Below, piece after piece: positions 12,250 through 23,190 of a stretch of DNA of 64,000 nt. This DNA is from Zopfochytrium polystomum (lineage: Eukaryota > Chytridiomycota > Chytridiomycetes > Chytridiales > Chytridiaceae), in assembly GCA_025765615.1 (NCBI GenBank), contig JAIVFJ010000087.1, forward strand, positions 186,001 through 250,000, read 5' to 3'. Numbering within the stretch: the stretch's first letter is position 1; the number at the start of each line of letters is the position of its first letter. The notes below the pieces were generated by a model. That model worked only from the letters and a program-made list of their open reading frames with translations. It was not told the origin of the DNA and did not search any database. Both the position numbers and the translations under genes were made by a program.

Positions 12250-12586
12250 CTGTCTCCTGGTTGGTACTCCTTGCGGAATGGGCTCCCTGCTCAGGACTCC
12301 ATCTCCTCTGACACAGGTCTGGGCCACACTAGCCTACAAGCTGGGACTTCGGTGTTCGTGGGCCTTCGGTTGATTTTACATTGCCGGTCTGCCACATCGG
12401 TCTGGCCTTTCACAGTCATGCCTATAGTGCTCCCAGTAAGGCCCACTGGGGGTGATGTTAATTGCAGTAGCACGGAATCGAACCTGTCGTGCCGTCACCT
12501 CCAACACCAGAGCTGTACACCGTTATCCGATTCACTTTCGCTGTGGATTACCATGTGGTTGATACTTTTTACCAATTCCAGTTTAA
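12250..12586 (-). mobile_element. tRNA-derived SINE-like element, copy 1 (inside copia)
   Basis: This segment is the reverse complement of 60456-60747, with scattered differences. On its minus strand it contains GGTTCGATTCC (about 12.48 kb), an excellent RNA polymerase III B-box, preceded by about 45 bp that could hold an A-box-like element (ACAGCTCTGGTG). Shared blocks include AACTGGAATTKGTAAAAAGT, ACAGCTCTRGTGTTKGAGG, GCTTGYAGGCTAGTGTGG and GGAGTACCAACC. It has no open reading frame of note. It interrupts the copia element and so inserted after it. Confidence 0.6.
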
Positions 12587-15034
12587 CTTCTTCCAATTCT
12601 GATTGCTGAAGCTGAATGCTGACCGAATGGAGGAAGTTGTTGTTTTCTGGAGTGACTCTGCTGTGGGGAATGGTTGATGCTTTGTCTGACTTTGTTGAGG
12701 CTGCAGAAAGCTGAATGCAACTCCAATTCAACTTGTTCAACTGGCAAAATTCAAGTTCAAAGATGGTTCAAGGTGACTGGTGACTGAATGGAGCAAAGTG
12801 GTGATGTTGGTGTTGTTTCTGAAGATGATCTGCAGGAATGAATAGTTGAAGGTTTCCTGAATTTTGCTGAGACTGCTGAGGTTTGAATAGTTTGATGATA
12901 TGGTAATTGTAACTGTGTGTGGGGTGGTTGATTTTTGCTTTTGTTGGTCTAGAGTGGAGAATAAAGATAGAGACAAAGTTAGTGGTAGAAAGCATTAGTG
13001 AGAGTTAGTATATCCAGATGTTTCCACAGAGTTTGATTGCTTGATGATGATTTGCCTTTAGTCTCCATATGATGTTGTGGAATTTATGCTAGTAGAAGAG
13101 TGTTAGTGCAAGCAAAGAGAATGAAGACTTAGCCAGATGTCTTCTACTCTGCCTCATTAAAGAATCAGCAGAATGTTTTGTCAAGTCTAACATCCAAGTC
13201 AAAACCACAAAGTTTCTGGTCAGATTACAAAAGTTGAGGGCAATCTCTGAAGCTTTGGTTATGCTGCATGAATGCATGAGGCATTCAAAGAACATAGCTG
13301 TTCTGGAGTGACTCTATTAAGAGCAGTTTGAAATCTAGAGTCAGTTAGATTTGGTTTGGCTAAGGAAGGAATCTTAGATGAGAATGGAACTTCAGTAATC
13401 TTGCAAGGTTGAGCTTGTTTATAGTTTGCTCTGAAAAAGTGTTAGTGTTGAGTGTCCAATAAAGATAAACGTTGATACTCCTCGGAATGAGGCAAAAGTT
13501 ATTTCAAGGAACATTGTGTTTTGTCAAAGAAGTTGGTTAGGATACTTCATCAGGGTCAAGGTGAGGATTCAGGTATGGCTGTGGAATTTCCTGTGATGTG
13601 GGACCTTGTGTAGTGTGTTAGTATGTCTGTGTATAAAAGCTGAAGCAGTCAAGATGTGTGAGTTGAGGTCCCTAGCCAGGGTCAAGTAAGCCCAGCAATA
13701 ATAGTGTATTCCATAGTTTGACTCCTGAGTCCAGTTTCATTTGGCTAAAATGGATAGAGCGTTTTCCCAAGCCAGCAGCTTGGCACCAAGAAGACCATGC
13801 CAAGTTGGTGCCAATCCATGCTGAGACCACTTTGCAACTCTGTGCTGATGATCATCGTTCACTTATTCCAAGCATCCTCCATCTAATTGGCAATACAGTG
13901 CCAGTGATCATCTTTCACTTATCCCTAGAATCCTCCCCCCTAAGTGGAAGATGATGTTTGATGTTGTACTGGGCGCTGGCTTGTGCTGATGACAAATACT
14001 CCGAGTATTAAGTGGAACGGAAACCCAGTGTCAACAGTTTTCCTCCTCCTCTGCTCAAGCAGATAATATATGAGAGGTTTTTACCCTGTGCCGGTCACGC
14101 TTGCCTAGCAACCACTCAGAATAGACTGTTTACAAAATGGTTAGGATTGTTAAACTACTCAACCAGTCCTTGTTCTATCAATGAATGGACCGCAAATTGT
14201 CTTTGGCTGAAGTGCTGAAGTAATGTGAGAAAAGATAAAGAGAGGCTTAGCTTGATGTAACAGAGTCCAAAGTTATGAGGAAATTGCACAAGGTTGCCAT
14301 GGTCGTGAGAGTTGGCACTTGCACAACTATTGGTCATCCCAATCACTAATATGTTTGATGGTGAGAGTTTCAGTGTGGTTGAAAACACTCTGATCTCAAA
14401 AGGTGGCCATGTCAATGATAATTGTATCAGGGAATCCAGAAATTGAACCGCCGACTCCATGGGTTGATAGACGAGGAAAACACCATATCATTAATTCCTA
14501 ATTTGTTATGCCCTGTTGAAAATGAGTAAGTATTATTAAAAGGGCACAGGGACAGTTGTTAGAGGTGCAGGTCTCCAAAAACTAAAATGCCTGTGTTGAA
14601 GTTCATGGAATGATGAATCATTACTGACAGGAGACTGCATGGCTGAATGTTGCGAGGATAAAGGCAGTTACTTTGATGCATATCAAAAGCGAAGAGCAAA
14701 ACACTTAGCAGATTGATTATTAGTTGATGGAGCTGGTTGGTTTTTGAGGACCTCTGCTGCTTGTTGTTCAATCAATATGGAGAGGCAGATAACCAGGATA
14801 GTAATAGTTGGTGTGGTGATTTCTGGTGCAGTAGTAGCCGAGTGATTGTTGCTTGATCAGCCAGGTCGATGTGTTGCTTATCATAGTTGTTTTGTCAAAC
14901 AGGTTTTTGAAGAGTGAGATTAGTTTCGCTAAACTTGTTATCTGAGGAGCTGGGTTGCCGACAACAAGAAAAACTTTTCCTTTTCCCATATCCAACAGGC
15001 TTTGGCCCAGTGAGCCAACAAAGATTCAAACAAC

Positions 15035-15241
15035 TTATTGGAAAGGGCGAATATGATGGAGAAGTTCCCCATCTGCTGATTTTGCAAAGCTGTCGACTCG
15101 ATTGTATGCTTCAGTGAATCGGGTAATGAAGGCATCTGAGGCTTCAGTTGGTTCCATTTTGATGCATTCAAAGTCGTCAATGATCTCCTTTGCAAGTCCC
15201 TGGTCTGCTGTGCGGCAAATTATTTCTAATTCACCAACCAA
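15035..15241 (-). pseudogene. copia gag-like remnant
   Basis: The minus strand encodes AKEIIDDFECIKMEPTEASD followed by AFITRFTEAYNRVDSFA. This pattern is typical of the copia gag region (F..lK......v..fi.rf....n.L). It lies between the 5' LTR and the polymerase remnants, where gag is expected. Confidence 0.5.
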
Positions 15242-16086
15242 TTCGTAAGCAAGGTTTCAACCAGGTGTGGTTTGGGTGAGAAGGGTTTCTCTGGTCCATG
15301 AGGCAGAGGCACCAATTGGTATCTCTGTCCTTGGAATGGTCCATCTCTGATGAGACAGGTTCCAGTGTTGCAGAGGTCTAGTGGATCAACTGTATCATTC
15401 TGCTCTGCATTGATGTAACTTGTGTCAATGCAGTGGCGTAAGTCGATATTTTTGTTGGAGAGTTCTGTTGGTTGAGTCAGTAGTCATGTTGTTTTCTCAG
15501 GACAATTATGTGTGCCAAGTTTGAAAGGATTTTGTTGGATTTTGGGTGTGTTGTGAAGGTGGTGTTGCAGCAGATGAAAAGTTGGTTTGTTAGCTTGGTG
15601 TTTGTCAGGTAGGGGGGTGGTCGTTGTCTCCAATTGAGGACAAAAAACCAAAAATTAATGGTGAGGGTTGGACGTAATCTGGTGACCCTGAATGGAAAAA
15701 GGCGTCGCTTATCACAAAGGAGAGTGATTTTGGGATGCCGTTGGTGACAGTCGTGTAGTCCCGAAGCAGGCCTTTCCAATGATAGCTTGGGATCGGCTGG
15801 GGGAGGTCTGGAAGGCGAGCAAATTGAGGTTGAAGTTGGAAAAGTGGGTGACGGCTTTGGAGGCGGTGGATATGACGTAGAAGCGTCCGATCCAAGATTA
15901 GGAGGGTTCGTTGGAAAGAGGAGATCAAGAGCTTTCCAATGGTAGTAACGGAATTGCTGCACAATGTCTGTAGCGCCCGTGATCGGTCCGCAAAGTTGGC
16001 AGATCTGAAAAGCGTACAACCCCTTCTACTGATTGGATCTGGCTGGAACCAAGGGGAATGTGATTGGGATGGGTAACAGTTTTGTA

Positions 16087-16315
16087 TGAAAGAATTTGCT
16101 ATGTTGGCTGATTGATGGATTGGACTGCTGTGGTGTACACTACTGAAGGTGGTGGTGGTGGGAGGTTGATCTTGGCTTCTGTCAGTCTTGTGTTTGTCTT
16201 TATACAAAACTGTTACAAGGACCATCACTTGCAAAATGCTGCAAGTCATCCTTGCAGAGCAGTATCAGGTCAAAGCTCCTGCACACTGCTTACACCAAAA
16301 GACCCAAAACTAACA
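16087..16315 (-). repeat. 5' LTR of the copia element
   Basis: This 229-bp terminal repeat begins TGAAAGAATTTGC and ends ACTAACA, followed by the GGTTA target duplication. It shares the motif TGCTCCTGCACACTGCTTAC (with one change) with the LTR-like sequence of the second copia element near 58.88 kb, so the two elements belong to related families. Confidence 0.7.
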
Positions 16316-16851
16316 GGTTAGTTACGTCGCCACCCCACGCGTCTTTCTTTGGGACTGGGAAGATGGCAGTGAGGTCCATGTGGAGGGAATATCGAGGACA
16401 AGGAAGGTTTGTTGGACAAGGGAGAGGAAGAGAGAGATTGCGTTTGGGCCAGACAATAGTAAGAGTTCGCAGGAGAGTTGGGAGGGGCCAGGAGCCTTAT
16501 TGGAAGCAAGGGACTCAAGAACAGAGCGGCATTCATCAAGAGAGGGAGGAAGCATAATGTGAGAAAAGGTGATATGTATGGGCGGGGGCACATCTCTACT
16601 TGAAGGGAGGACGTGGGAGGGAAAGGGTGGAGGGCTCAGGGGCAAAACCAACGTTCCACCTGTTCACTGCAAAGGCAGGGAATTTGCAAGGGGCATGCTC
16701 AATCTCCGGACCCGCTGGGGTTTCTGCCAGGATGTGATCAATGCTGGAATCGGATCGCTTGCGGTTGAGGATGTTGTTGAGGACTGTGCAGATCTGACCT
16801 GAAGAGAAGAGATCCTGGCGCCGATCGATGGCAGTGGCAATGTCAGTCCTT
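16316..16851 (-). mobile_element. LINE, middle part: start of reverse transcriptase domain
   Basis: The minus strand reads SNKAPGPSQLSCELLLLSG, the LINE RT entry motif (NKAPGPDGI), then a segment ending AIFPVPKKDAWGGDVTNL at the copia insertion point, with an N/L-R-P-I continuation at 10.26 kb. On the right it is interrupted by the TTAA element at 16852. Confidence 0.7.
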
Positions 16852-18757
16852 TTAACCCTTTAATGGTCTGTGCCACTGTTCCACATGCGGCACAATGACC
16901 CTCAAAGTTGTCCCATATCTAACTTCTGCACCAATGAGACTTTCGTGATGAAACTAGAACCAGCACGTTCAGAATAGAAAGGGCTTTCTGTTCGTACCTT
17001 TGCACTTTGTTTTACCCAATCTAGACAAATAGTAATTGGAACAAGACTGCAGCTGTGCTGATGGCGGCACACCTTTTCTCCTATTAGTGGACTGATGTAA
17101 AAACTGCACCAAAGTCTTTCAAAATTTGCGTACTACTCCGAAAATGGACATGAAATAAAATGGCTTAAGTGACTATGGCTCCAATTTTTTTTTTCTATGA
17201 TGATTCTGTTGAGCAAAAGTTGGAAAAATGAAGAAAAAAGGCCAGCGATAACTGAATTTCGAAATGTGACACATTTGGATGTTTTGCAACTTGCACCACA
17301 CTTGCAAAAACAAAGATACACAACTACTTACTTAGTAACAAAGACTGTTTTGGATAAGGGCTCTCAGATGATGCTGGCTGTTTGCTCCTTTAATTGAGTT
17401 TTGATGAAGATTTGGTCCATTAAGTAGGGGGCACTTTTGAATGGTCATGGAGCCACTTACTGTCGTTTTCGCAATCCCAGCATTCTCCAAATGAGACCAA
17501 ACTTTTACATAGCACATAGCGAAATGACTAAGCTTCAAAATCTTACTTTTTGTTTGAATTTTTTATTGATAAATCTGGCCACAAAAAATTTTGAAAGAAT
17601 TAAATGATTTTAGGGGGTCATAGACAGTGTCCATTATGGATGCAAGCAGAACCCATCACCCCCCCAACAGCAGATTCCAATGGAAAAGCAACCACTTGTC
17701 CACACACCAAAGTTCTGTTTCAGCACTTGCAGCAGATCCAGAAGCATCCAAATTTCCATGAGCACCAGGCAGTGTAGAGGGCTCCAAACTTCCATGTCCA
17801 ACCAAAGGTTTGTGTGGGCTCTCTGCGTATGTTGTAAATATCTGTTCCTGCTTGACGGCGCATAAGAGAGCCACTTTGGGCTGCACGATCACATAGATTT
17901 TGTAAGTTGCGAGTTTTTGGATAAGAACAGATATCACCAGCCTGAGATTTCAATTCTTTCAAAGTAGACCAGCCAGCGATTTCTTGGAGTGTCCAGAGTT
18001 GATTAAATGGACCTCCCAATATGCCTTTGTGTTTCTCCCGGGCTTCTTTGGCAGTTTTGGTGTAGCTGGGGGTGTGTTTTCATTGGCCTTAATTTTCCGA
18101 AGTTTTGTTCCACGGCAGATTGGCGTTAGCTGATCAGCAAACGGATTCAAACAAATGAGGTGTCCACAGATGCGCGCATGCTGGATCTACCTCTATGCTA
18201 AAAAACGCGATTGGGAATCACGGTGATGTTGCTGGATCACTCTTTTTGACGTGGTGTGTTGAGCGGGAGTGAGACGACCTGCACAGTGATCAGAGATGAA
18301 GAAGTTCCCATCTATTGTTAGGATATGAATGGAGTGGTAACAACGTCAAGGGAACAGTACCTGCACAGTGATCAGAGATGAAGAAGTTCCCATGATCACT
18401 GGGCATGTGGGCAAAACAAATTTAAGGAGAATTGGAGAAAAGGAAAGGAGAGGAAAAGGTGAAGGACACAAACAGGACAAGGCGAGGACAGCGTTCTTGT
18501 TCACAACATGGTGAGCAGGCAGGTTGTGATCGGTGGCACTGTGCCGTATATGGCATGCTGTTTCGTTGGTTTGACGAAATTTTTTTTCACTAACAAAACG
18601 AGAAAGCTAATTTAGATCGCATTTGCAGAATTGGTAGGACTACAACATATTAAAGTTTCACGAGGATTCGTTTTGTTTTGGTGAAGTTCTTCTAATTATA
18701 ATGGCGGAAAAGTCAGTCATCGTTCCACTGGCGGTACGATGACCGTTAAAGGGTTAA
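16852..18757. mobile_element. piggyBac-like (TTAA-flanked) DNA transposon, degenerate
   Basis: TTAA occurs exactly at 16852-16855 and 18754-18757. From the left the end reads CCCTTTAATGGTC, from the right (reverse complement) CCCTTTAACGGTC. Imperfect inverted similarity continues inward (TGCCACTGTTCC / CCGCCAGTGGAAC). TTAA target duplications with CCCT/CCCTTT-type tips are the signature of the piggyBac superfamily. The LINE frame resumes beyond it. Inside, only broken minus-strand peptides remain (for example around 17.35-17.54 and 17.96-18.15 kb), so the transposase assignment rests on the termini. Confidence 0.6.
18277..18393. repeat. 35-bp direct repeat, two copies 82 bp apart
   Basis: ACCTGCACAGTGATCAGAGA followed by TGAAGAAGTTCCCAT occurs at 18277-18311 and again at 18359-18393 with no mismatch that I can see. 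It lies near one end of the piggyBac-like element and could be a subterminal repeat or a small local duplication. Confidence 0.7.
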
Positions 18758-19738
18758 AGGAAGCAGATGCAGCGAGCTGTGCGTGGTAGATTGCTTTGCG
18801 AAGACGCTGCAGGAGAGGGAGGGCATCGCTGGTGAAGGCTGCAGTTGTCACAGTAGAGCTGGTGAAGCGGGCAAAGAGAAGGCAAAGGGCGTTCCTAGGG
18901 GTTGAAGTGTTCCAAGAGGAGGGGAGGGGAGGAAGGGTTGTGAGGAAGGAATGGAGGGGCAAGGTACCACGATGAAGCTGTTTCCATAGGTCCTCAATTT
19001 TCTTACGAGCCTCAATATAGGGGGCAAGGCGCTGGTTGGTCTGAGCTGGAGCTGTGGAGGAGCCAGAACATGGGAGGCAGCGTCGGGCAGTGCTGACAAG
19101 AAGCTCATGGAGGGAGGAGGAGATAGTGTCGAGGGCCTGGGTGTATTGGAAAGCGCAGCCAATGGAGGGATAGACAAAGGGAAGGGAGGGCTGGGTCAGG
19201 AATGTCCGTTCAGCTGGAGTGAGAGTGGAATCAAGGGTATCGAGTTCAGCCTGCAGGGCTGGGAGGGCTGTGGCAATCTTCTGTTGAATAATGCGTCAAC
19301 AGATGGGGTTGAAGGAGAAGGTTGTGTATGGACAAAGGGCATGAACAATGTAGCAGGGTAGATGGTCAGAGATATCAGGAAGGTGGGGGAAGTCGTCTGG
19401 GGAAGGGATGTGGGTGGAGGCGATGTGGTGGAGGAAGGTGTCAGAGATCCAGATGCTGTCAAGGCGCTGAATGGTAGGGTGAGATGATGGACAAGTGGGA
19501 GAAGGCAGAGAGATTGGGATTGGTGGCTTGAAATGTATCAGAGAGGCCACAAGCGGAAAGAGTAGGAAGAAAACCACGATGTGAGGGTGGTACAGGTTCA
19601 GCAGTGTTGTGATCAAGTGGGGAGACAAGTGCATTCCAGTCGCCAAACCAGTAAGCTGGGTGGTGTTGAGCGGAGTCATGGTTGAGAAGATTGGTGCACC
19701 ACTCCTGGAGGGGTGCAGTTTCAGGGGAATGTCGCGAA
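18758..19738 (-). mobile_element. LINE, 5' part: end of endonuclease domain and linker
   Basis: The minus strand encodes RLDSIWISDTFLHHIASTHI followed closely by LPDISDHLPCYI. This matches the C-terminal motif of APE-type LINE endonucleases (L-D-x-I-W-x-S ... S-D-H-x-P). The N-terminal part of the endonuclease is missing, so the element is 5'-truncated at about 19.74 kb, where the dispersed repeat begins. Linker sequence runs down to the TTAA insertion. Confidence 0.65.
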
Positions 19739-20391
19739 GCACCAAGTGGCTCCTACCCAGTCCAACCTAAACAGCATGCAGAATTGGTGAGGTGAACTGG
19801 GGCTTGAACCCAGCACACTGCCATCATGGCCAAGAGGACTTCAACCTCCTGTCACACACCAGGGGACTGCCACCCCCAGCTCTACATACAGTCAGGAAGA
19901 AAAGGGCAGGCAAGGGACTTCAGGTACAGTTCTCACAGTCAACAAGAAGGGGGGGGCAGCAGTTTAAATAGGAGAGGGTTGGAATCACAGGGAGGAGAGG
20001 AAAAAGGAGGGAAAACACATACAAAACAACAAAACAATAAATAAAACAGTAAAAAACAGAATGGATGGGTGATTCACCAAATGGGGCTGAGCCATCAACA
20101 AAGAGAGACAGCTCAGAGAATCATGGGGCCATTTCTTGGCAGGCAGCCACCAGAGGGGGTTGGAGGAACTGGCAAGAAATGATTGGTGCAGATAAGAAGG
20201 CAGTCACCACAGCCACAGAAAGAAAGGAAGACACACAGAGAGACAACAAACAAACAATTTAATAAAGATAAAACAAGAAAAACAGCCAAAACAAAGTAAA
20301 ACACTAATTGAAAAAATTAGCAAAATCATCAACAGAAAGAGAGAAAAAGCGTGTCTTCTCATACAGTCTTATGAGGCATTGCATCATGTTA
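19739..20391 (-). repeat. Dispersed repeat of about 650 bp, copy 1
   Basis: It starts CACCAAGTGGCTCCTACCCA and ends near TATGAGGCATTGCATCATG. It is repeated with high similarity and in the same orientation at 61701-62336. On the minus strand it contains GGGTTCAAGCCCC (about 19.81 kb), resembling a polymerase III B-box or tRNA T-arm, which suggests a SINE or tRNA-related element. No coding capacity is evident. Confidence 0.7.
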
Positions 20392-21850
20392 GCTGGGCAA
20401 CTAGATTTTGCACTTCTCCCACAGAAGTGTTTCAGTCCTTAACGTCATTCCAAAAGTGACGTGTCTATGGCCAATCATAGTGGACTTTGCAGCCCTACAG
20501 CCAGCATGGTGTTGTAAACGGTGGTTCTATTCCACCATGTGGCAGTGGTGGTGGAAGACACCAATTATGTTGCCGGTTTGTGTCTGGAGGCTGACGGAGG
20601 GATGATATCAACTCTGACCTGTGTTGGTGATTTTGGCCTGTGTGTTGCAACAAGAAAGAAAACTTGCTTCGTCCTCCTTGTAATGCACAGATTGGTGACA
20701 CCAGGTGATGACAGAAGACTTGATGAAAAAGCTGAGTTTATCAGTGCGTTTATCAGCTGTTTTAAGCTTGATTTTGGCAGGTCCTGTTTAGAGTGCTGTT
20801 AGTTTCAGGATTGGTTCTTCGTTGTGCAGATCAAGAAGAGTGGAATGGAGCTTGGTAAATTTTCCATTAACCCGATTAATGGGTCTCCCACAAGGGCAGT
20901 TCTGCGCCTTCTGTCTAGGGTACAGCAATCTCCCAGTTCCAGAATGTCGGGGTTCCCAATGAAAATGTGGTGTGGCAGTAAAGCTCAAAAGGGAAGGCGG
21001 TCTGTCTGTGTCTTCAGCCAACAGGCTGTCTGCCTCACCCTTTGATTCTGTCTATTCATCTGACAAAGCATTGGCAGAAAGTTATGCCAAAATGAAAGGT
21101 GGGTCTGTCCCCTTGGCATACACACTCCCTCTCCACAGTGGGAAAACAATTTTCCATAATTTCCCAAATGGCTGAACCAAGTCTCATACATCGTGTCAAA
21201 ACAGCCTCCTCCCACCACCATCACTGTGCCATTGTCCCATAATGTGCTGCCTGTCTCCCAGATCACCTCCAAATTCAGCACTGAGAAGAAAAATCACACA
21301 AACACAATGCTGCCAAATGCAAGACAGTTGTCTACTTACATGCAAAGGAATAGAGCCTTGGCAAGATCAGCTGCTTTATTACCATCCAGTGATGGTGGGC
21401 CCAATTACCATACCATGTTTTGACAGGTCAGGGAGCCTGGTGGATCTTCCATGCAGTGGATGGCCAAAACAGGCCCTCAGTCCACAGCCTATAATCTACA
21501 ATATTTTGCTTGAGCAACAAAAGGCTCCGAGATATCCTGAAACAATAGCGACAATTTGAAGCGACAATATGCTGCAGACATTGTGCATTCATGTCAATTT
21601 CACATCAAGAACCATTTGGAAACACTTGCACTCGCTTGTTATTCACAGCCGCGTCTCAGAGAAGAGGTCTTTCTTGGCTTCAAATGGTTGCAAGCATGAG
21701 GAGTGGACTGTTAAAGATTGGGCCAAGGTTATTTGGATAGATGAGGCAACCTTTGAAACTGGGAAGCCAGGCAAGGTCTGTATGTGGAACTCCAACCCCT
21801 GCCAGGTGGGTTCATAAGAATTTGAACGAAGAAGTCCAGCTAGGATGTCT
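20392..21850 (+). mobile_element. Tc1-like DNA transposon remnant
   Basis: The clearest piece is at about 21.71-21.78 kb on the plus strand: DWAKVIWIDEATFETGKPGK. This corresponds to the W.kViwtDEt.F motif around the second catalytic Asp of Tc1-type transposases, followed by CMWN. Upstream broken frames (21.24-21.65 kb) carry peptides such as YPETIATI and ADIVHSCQFHIK consistent with the helix-turn-helix and linker. Stops and frameshifts show it is dead. I could not identify its terminal repeats. Confidence 0.55.
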
Positions 21851-22739
21851 CTTTGCCCTGGGTCCCCGAGAATGCAAAATATGACATGAAGGACTGCTGG
21901 GTAGTTTGCATTACAGAAACGAGGCTTTCCTCGACCAGACGGAAAGAACGGTCTTCGCGTGGATTCTGGGGGGTTGGGTAGTGGTGATGGCTACTCTATG
22001 ATCCCGCCATCCCAAGATGCAGCAGAGGTCGGGTTCAAGCGGCAGTGTTCAGCAATGTGCGCAAAAGAATCGACTAGACGAAGCACAGAGAAAAAGATCA
22101 AGCGTGTACGCTGGAAATGGGGATAGGATCGAGTAGCATTCAGCGGTGGTCTGCTCTTGACGGTGAGTAAAAGGCCGTCGGGAATACGCGCTGGGAATGC
22201 TGGCCTGACTTCGCCACGGGCCCGAGGTGAATGCGACGCGGCAACGATCCTTGTCGCCATCGGGGTACAGCGGTGAAGGGACATGTGTAATAACCAGGCG
22301 GTCTGGGCATGGAACCTCTCGACGCTGTCGCCGCGGCCAGGGTTAGAACGGGCAGAGCCAAATCTTGTCCCTGCAAGTTAGCCAAAACCGATTTCACATT
22401 AGTCGCTTCAAAACAAGCCACGTAGGAGCAAAGTTCCTGCGCTCGTCGGAACGGATATGGGTGGCGACTGCCACCATTCGAAACATGAAACCTTCATTGT
22501 GCGTCAGTCGTCGGTCAATCCACTGCCTGGCCAACTGGAGCGCACCTATTGCCAGAGACCGTGCGCATGTTTGTCCGCCTTGACTCAGCCTTATGGCATC
22601 TAGCACTTGCGGACGCGGAACGGGAAATCGTGGGCGCCCTTATCTTCGAACTTTTGAGGATATGACGGCTTCTCTTCATCTCGGCTTGCTCTGACGCACG
22701 GGGCATTGAGGTAACAGGCTCCATATCTTGAAAAGTGGA
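21851..22739. other. Unassigned region, possible eroded gene on the minus strand
   Basis: No gene can be supported. The minus strand at 22.4-22.6 kb carries a short protein-like stretch (ARQWIDRRLTHNEGFMFRMV) that may be the remnant of an exon, but I cannot connect it to a family or to a splice model. Base composition returns here from the TE-like purine bias to that of the gene regions. Confidence 0.3.
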
Positions 22740-23190
22740 CGTACGGTCCTCGTGGACCGTTGCAGGCCCGCCATGACCATGCCGTCTGGAGGCAGAAGCC
22801 AAACTACCAAAAATCAAGGAAAAAATCGAGAGTGGATGCTCCCCGACCTTCAGATCCATCCTCCTCGCGACGTGGCTGGACTCGGCGAGGAACGCCCACA
22901 ACGGCTTCGGCCCTCCATCCGCGGGGCCGGGGGCGGGTGCGACGAACAGCGATCGCGAGGATCTGGTGGGATCCACCGCGCCAACAGACGAGAGCGCGGC
23001 AGCAGCGGCAGATGCATCGAGGACGCATCGAGGACGCCTGTCGTCGAATCGGACGCGGTGGAGGCGGAGATAGCGGCGGCGGCGGCGGCGGCGAGCGGGG
23101 AGTTGATGCGAGCCTTGCGTTTGATGCGTTGCAGCTCAGTTCCTGCTGGACCGGATGGACGGGTCCGACGTTTCCATTTTTGTCTCCATT
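22740..23190 (-). pseudogene. Truncated, decayed copy of the WD40 gene 5' end
   Basis: This aligns with about 3.92-4.40 kb. It retains a rump of exon 2 (the CAGGCCCGCCATGACC block), intron 1 and exon 1, including KPLWAFLAES.HVARR.DLKV and the ATG context GACGTTTCCATTTTTGTCTC. Exon 2 is cut short and exons 3-6 are missing. The Ala/Ser-rich part has frame-disrupting indels and a duplicated GCATCGAGGAC. It lies upstream of, and divergent from, the intact giant gene, in the same relative order as the intact WD40 gene and the broken giant copy at 2.5-6.7 kb. Confidence 0.8.

Larger units (their letters stand above)
10262..16315 (-). mobile_element. Ty1/copia LTR retrotransposon inserted into the LINE (target duplication GGTTA)
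   Basis: The element starts TGAAAGAATTTGC... and ends ...AACTAACA. It is flanked on both sides by GGTTA (10257-10261 and 16316-16320), a 5-bp target duplication. Removing it and one GGTTA restores a continuous LINE reading frame: ...KKDAWGGDVTNLRPIS... The coding strand is minus, in the order gag-like (15.24-15.04 kb), RT remnant (11.83-11.53 kb) and RNase H (11.14-10.69 kb). The right-hand copy of the terminal repeat is the 5' LTR. Internal stops and frameshifts, plus a SINE insertion at 12.25-12.59 kb, show it is inactive. The 12.6-14.9 kb part contains no protein I recognise. Confidence 0.8.

Noticed and set aside
14380..14470. Possible tRNA gene (GGTTCAATTTC on the minus strand)
   Set aside because: No T-stem pairing and no acceptor or anticodon arms could be built around it.
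15477..16085. Minus-strand open frames just inside the copia 5' LTR as a gag protein
   Set aside because: Pro/Ser-rich with no gag motif, and two frames overlap; only the 15.04-15.24 kb piece has recognisable gag character.
18277..18393. CRISPR-like repeat-spacer arrangement
   Set aside because: Only two repeat units, inside a eukaryotic transposon.
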